This document shows positions 7,234 through 7,557 of a stretch of DNA of 7,557 nucleotides, in pieces. The notes beneath the pieces were generated by a model, which was not told the origin of the DNA, did no database searches, and was given only the letters and a program-made list of their open reading frames with translations. How positions within the stretch are numbered: the stretch's first letter is position 1; each line of letters starts with the position of its first letter. A program made the position numbers and the translations under genes. This stretch comes from Aliarcobacter butzleri (lineage in GTDB: Bacteria > Campylobacterota > Campylobacteria > Campylobacterales > Arcobacteraceae), in assembly GCA_012522985.1 (NCBI GenBank), contig JAAYJJ010000063.1:1-7557 (forward strand), given 5' to 3'.

Positions 7234-7557
7234 ATGTCAAAAATTTTTGTAGATGCATGTTTAAGAAAACCAACTCCATATACACCTGTGTGGATGATGA
7301 GACAAGCTGGAAGATACCTAAAAGAGTATATGGCTGTTAGATCTCAAGCTGGAAATTTTCTAAACCTTTGTCACAACCCTGCTTTGGCAGCAGAAGTAAC
7401 TATTCAACCACTAGATATTGTTGGAGTTGATGCTGCTATTCTTTTTAGTGATATATTGGTTGTGCCAAATGAGATGGGTATGAAACTTGATTTTATCAAA
7501 GGTGAAGGTCCTGTTTTTGAAAAACCTATCAAAAATGAGTCTGATGTAGATGCCCTA
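7234..7557 (+). CDS. hemE: Uroporphyrinogen decarboxylase, N-terminal 108 residues (cut by window end)
   Basis: HemE removes four carboxyl groups from uroporphyrinogen III to give coproporphyrinogen III, a cytoplasmic step of heme synthesis. Both family signatures are present: [15 protein letters not shown] (18-32), with Arg23 and Arg27 that bind substrate carboxylates, and [15 protein letters not shown] (64-78), with the central catalytic Asp73. TAAGGA sits just upstream of ATG 7234, and an in-frame TAA at 7231-7233 rules out a longer start. The frame stays open to the window edge, where about two-thirds of a typical protein of about 340 residues is missing. It lies 19 bases after the YqhA gene on the same strand, so it is probably the next gene of the same transcript. 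Confidence 0.97.
   Translation, partial: MSKIFVDACLRKPTPYTPVWMMRQAGRYLKEYMAVRSQAGNFLNLCHNPALAAEVTIQPLDIVGVDAAILFSDILVVPNEMGMKLDFIKGEGPVFEKPIKNESDVDAL

Noticed and set aside
1..7557. CRISPR array, tRNA, insertion sequence, phage or defence system
   Set aside because: No regularly spaced repeats, cloverleaf-like sequence, transposase or terminal inverted repeats were seen. Every gene is a known housekeeping or conserved family, and base composition looks even across the window.

Overview
This is an AT-rich stretch of bacterial chromosome, roughly one-third G+C by eye. It holds ordinary housekeeping genes and most likely comes from the Campylobacterota (Arcobacter/Sulfurimonas-type). The reasons are the GyrA sequence, whose start and [18 protein letters not shown] C-terminal region strongly resemble Campylobacter GyrA from memory, the heavy use of AGA, ATA and CTA codons, AT-rich -10 elements without clear -35 boxes, and the gyrA-asd-yqhA-hemE grouping. 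I cannot name the genus from sequence alone.

Layout. Positions 1-99 are the end of a gene whose product looks like the C-terminal RCK/TrkA-C domain of a potassium channel or transporter. argJ (arginine biosynthesis) follows two bases later on the same strand. A 13-bp stem-loop at 1295-1326 separates argJ from a convergent minus-strand gene (1348-2640) for a lipoprotein with SH3 domains and an NlpC/P60 cell-wall peptidase domain. A 100-bp divergent promoter region (2641-2740) serves this gene and a small plus-strand YdcH/DUF465 gene (2741-2971), which has a perfect TATAAT box, a palindrome near its transcription start and a 10-bp hairpin just after its stop. After a 150-bp spacer with its own promoter comes a tight plus-strand cluster: gyrA, asd (sharing one base with gyrA), a YqhA/UPF0114 membrane protein (sharing seven bases with asd) and hemE (19 bases later, cut by the window edge).

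How the genes relate. They do not form one pathway. ArgJ makes N-acetylglutamate and ornithine for arginine. Asd makes aspartate semialdehyde, the branch point to lysine/diaminopimelate and threonine/methionine. GyrA is half of DNA gyrase. HemE acts in heme synthesis. The lipoprotein probably trims peptidoglycan stem peptides, whose diaminopimelate is supplied through Asd, though nothing here shows a regulatory link. The overlaps imply that gyrA, asd, yqhA and probably hemE are co-transcribed and translationally coupled.

No spacer exceeds 150 bases, and I see no tRNA, rRNA, CRISPR array, insertion sequence or prophage gene. I found no convincing new biological system. The points most worth a second look are the palindrome at the ydcH promoter, the His-rich and Cys/acidic loops of the YqhA protein, and the coupled gyrA-asd-yqhA-hemE cluster.
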